This document shows positions 5,337-6,539 of a stretch of DNA of 6,539 nt, piece after piece; position 1 is the first letter of the stretch; the number at the start of each line of letters is the position of its first letter. A model generated the notes under the pieces. The model did no database searches, was not told the DNA's origin, and saw nothing but the letters and a program-made list of their open reading frames with translations. Origin of the DNA: Chloroflexota bacterium (GTDB lineage Bacteria > Chloroflexota > Dehalococcoidia > E44-bin15); NCBI GenBank assembly GCA_015222405.1, contig JADFVG010000053.1, forward strand, positions 1-6,539, written 5' to 3'. The position numbers and the translations under genes are program-made.

Positions 5337-5352
5337 TAGCCTGTCTATGTAT
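5332..5352. promoter_or_regulatory. 8-bp perfect dyad over the binding-protein -10
   Basis: ATACATAG (5332-5339) and CTATGTAT (5345-5352) are exact inverted repeats around a 5-nt spacer (CCTGT). The left arm overlaps the TATACA -10 and the spacer covers the predicted start, so a bound repressor would block polymerase. The arms contain ACAT and ATGT, the kind of half-site seen in PadR operators. Regulation by the PadR protein encoded 1.2 kb upstream is inferred. Confidence 0.45.
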
Positions 5353-5380
5353 TCATCCAGAAAGATGGAGGAGCGTGTAG

Positions 5381-6539
5381 ATGAAAAAGTGGCTCTCGGT
5401 AGCAGCAGTTGTAGTTTTGTGTCTGGCACTGGTCATGGGTATCGCTTGTAGCGAGGAGGAGGAAACAGGGGTAAAGAAAGTGAAATTAGGCATCGGGCTA
5501 CCGCTGACAGGCGTTTATGCAGCCTTTGCTGGTTTCCCGGCTAAATATGGATTTGAGTTAGCCAATGATAAGATCGGCGAGTTCATCGTGGATGGAGAGC
5601 GCTATCGCTGGGATCTCATCTTTGAAGATAACCTTATGAGTACCGCCGGCGGGGTGGCGTCGGCCAACAGGTTCATCTACGAGCATGACGTAGACTTTAT
5701 GTTCCAGTCCACTGCCGACCCAGGGTTCGCTTCGGCAATGCTAACCGAAGAAATAGGGATGATACTCGACATCGCGGCTGGCGGTCCGTTTGATTACGGA
5801 CCGGATAAGCCTCATACCTTCCAATCGCTTAACGTCTGGCATTTGGGTACCGCCCCCTTCTTTGACTGGTTGACCAAAGAGCACCCTGAGGTAAAACGTG
5901 TTGCTACGAGTTACATCGAGGGCGAACTGGGGGCCACCATAGCCGACGCCATTGAGGGCTGTTGCGATTACTATGGTCTTGAACTTAGGGCCTCGGCCCA
6001 TCCAATGGCTACGGTGGAATATTATCCCATAGCAACTAGGATAATGGCCGATAATCCTGACCTGGTTATAGGCGTCCTGCCGCTGTTTGAAGTGCTGTGG
6101 GAAATGGGCTATGAAGGGCTTTGTGCATGTTACCACTGGACCGAGGGGACGTGGGGGACGGCACTCTGGGACGATGCCATCGGATTGCTGATCTATATGC
6201 CACACCCCCTTGGGGATCTGTGGCCTGAGGTGGCGGCCTTCGCTGCCGAGTACGAGGAAGCCTTTGGTGGCGAGTTCACAGCAGCATCATTGCAGACACT
6301 TACTCTCCTGTATCTATATACCGATATCTTGAAGCAGGCTGGCACCGTGGATGATGTCGACAAGATTATAGAGACCATGGAGACGGGAACCTTTGACACC
6401 CCGGTTGGGCCGATCCACTATGGCTGTGAGGCGCTTAATGGCATTGGTCATGTGGCAATATGGCCATCTCCCGTCTACGAGATCGTGGGGGAGAGTGAGT
6501 ATCTGGTGAAAGAGGCGTACAGCCCTGAGGAGGTAGAGG
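5381..6539 (+). CDS. ABC transporter substrate-binding lipoprotein, branched-chain amino acid type (partial)
   Basis: The frame is open from ATG 5381 to the right edge: 386 complete codons with no stop, so the C-terminus is missing. A strong ribosome site GGAGGAG (5367-5373) lies 7 nt upstream. Residues 1-22 are a signal peptide (MKKW, then a hydrophobic core), and Cys23 in MGIAC is the likely lipidated residue. Gly at -3 is a slightly atypical lipobox. An acidic linker (SEEEE) follows. From about 34 the sequence follows the type 1 periplasmic-binding fold (LivJ/LivK, Peripla_BP_6): KLGIGLPLTGVYAAFAG, then ADPGFASAM, HTFQSLNVW, and GTFDTPVGPIHYG near 335-347. The protein would capture a solute outside the membrane and deliver it to LivHMGF-type components, which may lie beyond the edge. 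The substrate is unknown; such proteins bind amino acids, amides, urea or aromatic acids. Five cysteines (194, 195, 248, 250, 349) in the exported part are unusual. Confidence 0.88.
   Translation, partial: MKKWLSVAAVVVLCLALVMGIACSEEEETGVKKVKLGIGLPLTGVYAAFAGFPAKYGFELANDKIGEFIVDGERYRWDLIFEDNLMSTAGGVASANRFIYEHDVDFMFQSTADPGFASAMLTEEIGMILDIAAGGPFDYGPDKPHTFQSLNVWHLGTAPFFDWLTKEHPEVKRVATSYIEGELGATIADAIEGCCDYYGLELRASAHPMATVEYYPIATRIMADNPDLVIGVLPLFEVLWEMGYEGLCACYHWTEGTWGTALWDDAIGLLIYMPHPLGDLWPEVAAFAAEYEEAFGGEFTAASLQTLTLLYLYTDILKQAGTVDDVDKIIETMETGTFDTPVGPIHYGCEALNGIGHVAIWPSPVYEIVGESEYLVKEAYSPEEVE

Noticed and set aside
5741..6205. A 154-codon minus-strand open frame
   Set aside because: It is antisense to the well-supported substrate-binding protein, and its translation has no recognisable motif.

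Overview
This is a bacterial chromosomal segment with compact gene packing, Shine-Dalgarno sites, sigma-70-type promoters, an MDR-style PadR regulator and a lipoprotein-type solute-binding protein. The lipoprotein signal peptide, the NodI/NodJ-like ABC pair, the PadR+HAAS pair and the lone Dph6-like ATPase together resemble environmental Chloroflexota (Dehalococcoidia-like). That placement is impression-level inference. No rRNA, tRNA, CRISPR array, insertion sequence or phage gene was seen.

Layout, left to right. (1) 1-146 holds at most the 3' tail of an unidentified plus-strand gene. (2) 147-812 (-) encodes a Dph6/MJ0570-type PP-loop ATPase. (3) An 87-bp divergent intergenic carries a perfect 10-bp inverted repeat with a TAAAAT -10-like hexamer in each arm. 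(4) 900-2572 (+) is a two-gene ABC-2 exporter operon (ATPase plus permease, NodI/NodJ-like) with a 4-bp GTGA overlap. (5) 2573-2694 is a convergent spacer with small hairpins. (6) 2695-3600 (-) is a PLP-dependent cysteine synthase with a good promoter of its own. (7) 3826-5208 (+) is a PadR regulator followed by a polytopic membrane protein with an N-terminal HAAS-like helical domain, a common regulator/partner pair. (8) 5381 to the right edge (+) is a branched-chain-amino-acid-type ABC substrate-binding lipoprotein, running off the window.

The protein families are all recognisable, and I did not find a new multi-gene system. The most interesting content is regulatory. The promoters of padR and of the binding-protein gene share a 12-bp block that includes the -35 (TCTTGACAAGCA). 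Each also has a perfect palindrome over its best -10, built from the same CTATG/CATAG half-site in opposite order. This suggests that PadR, perhaps modulated by the membrane HAAS protein, controls both its own operon and the uptake transporter. That is a testable inference. Other points of note are a probable leaderless start for the ABC ATPase, a Gln in place of the H-loop His in that ATPase, a cysteine synthase mixing CysK- and CysM-type motifs, and a 17-bp tandem repeat upstream of the binding-protein promoter.
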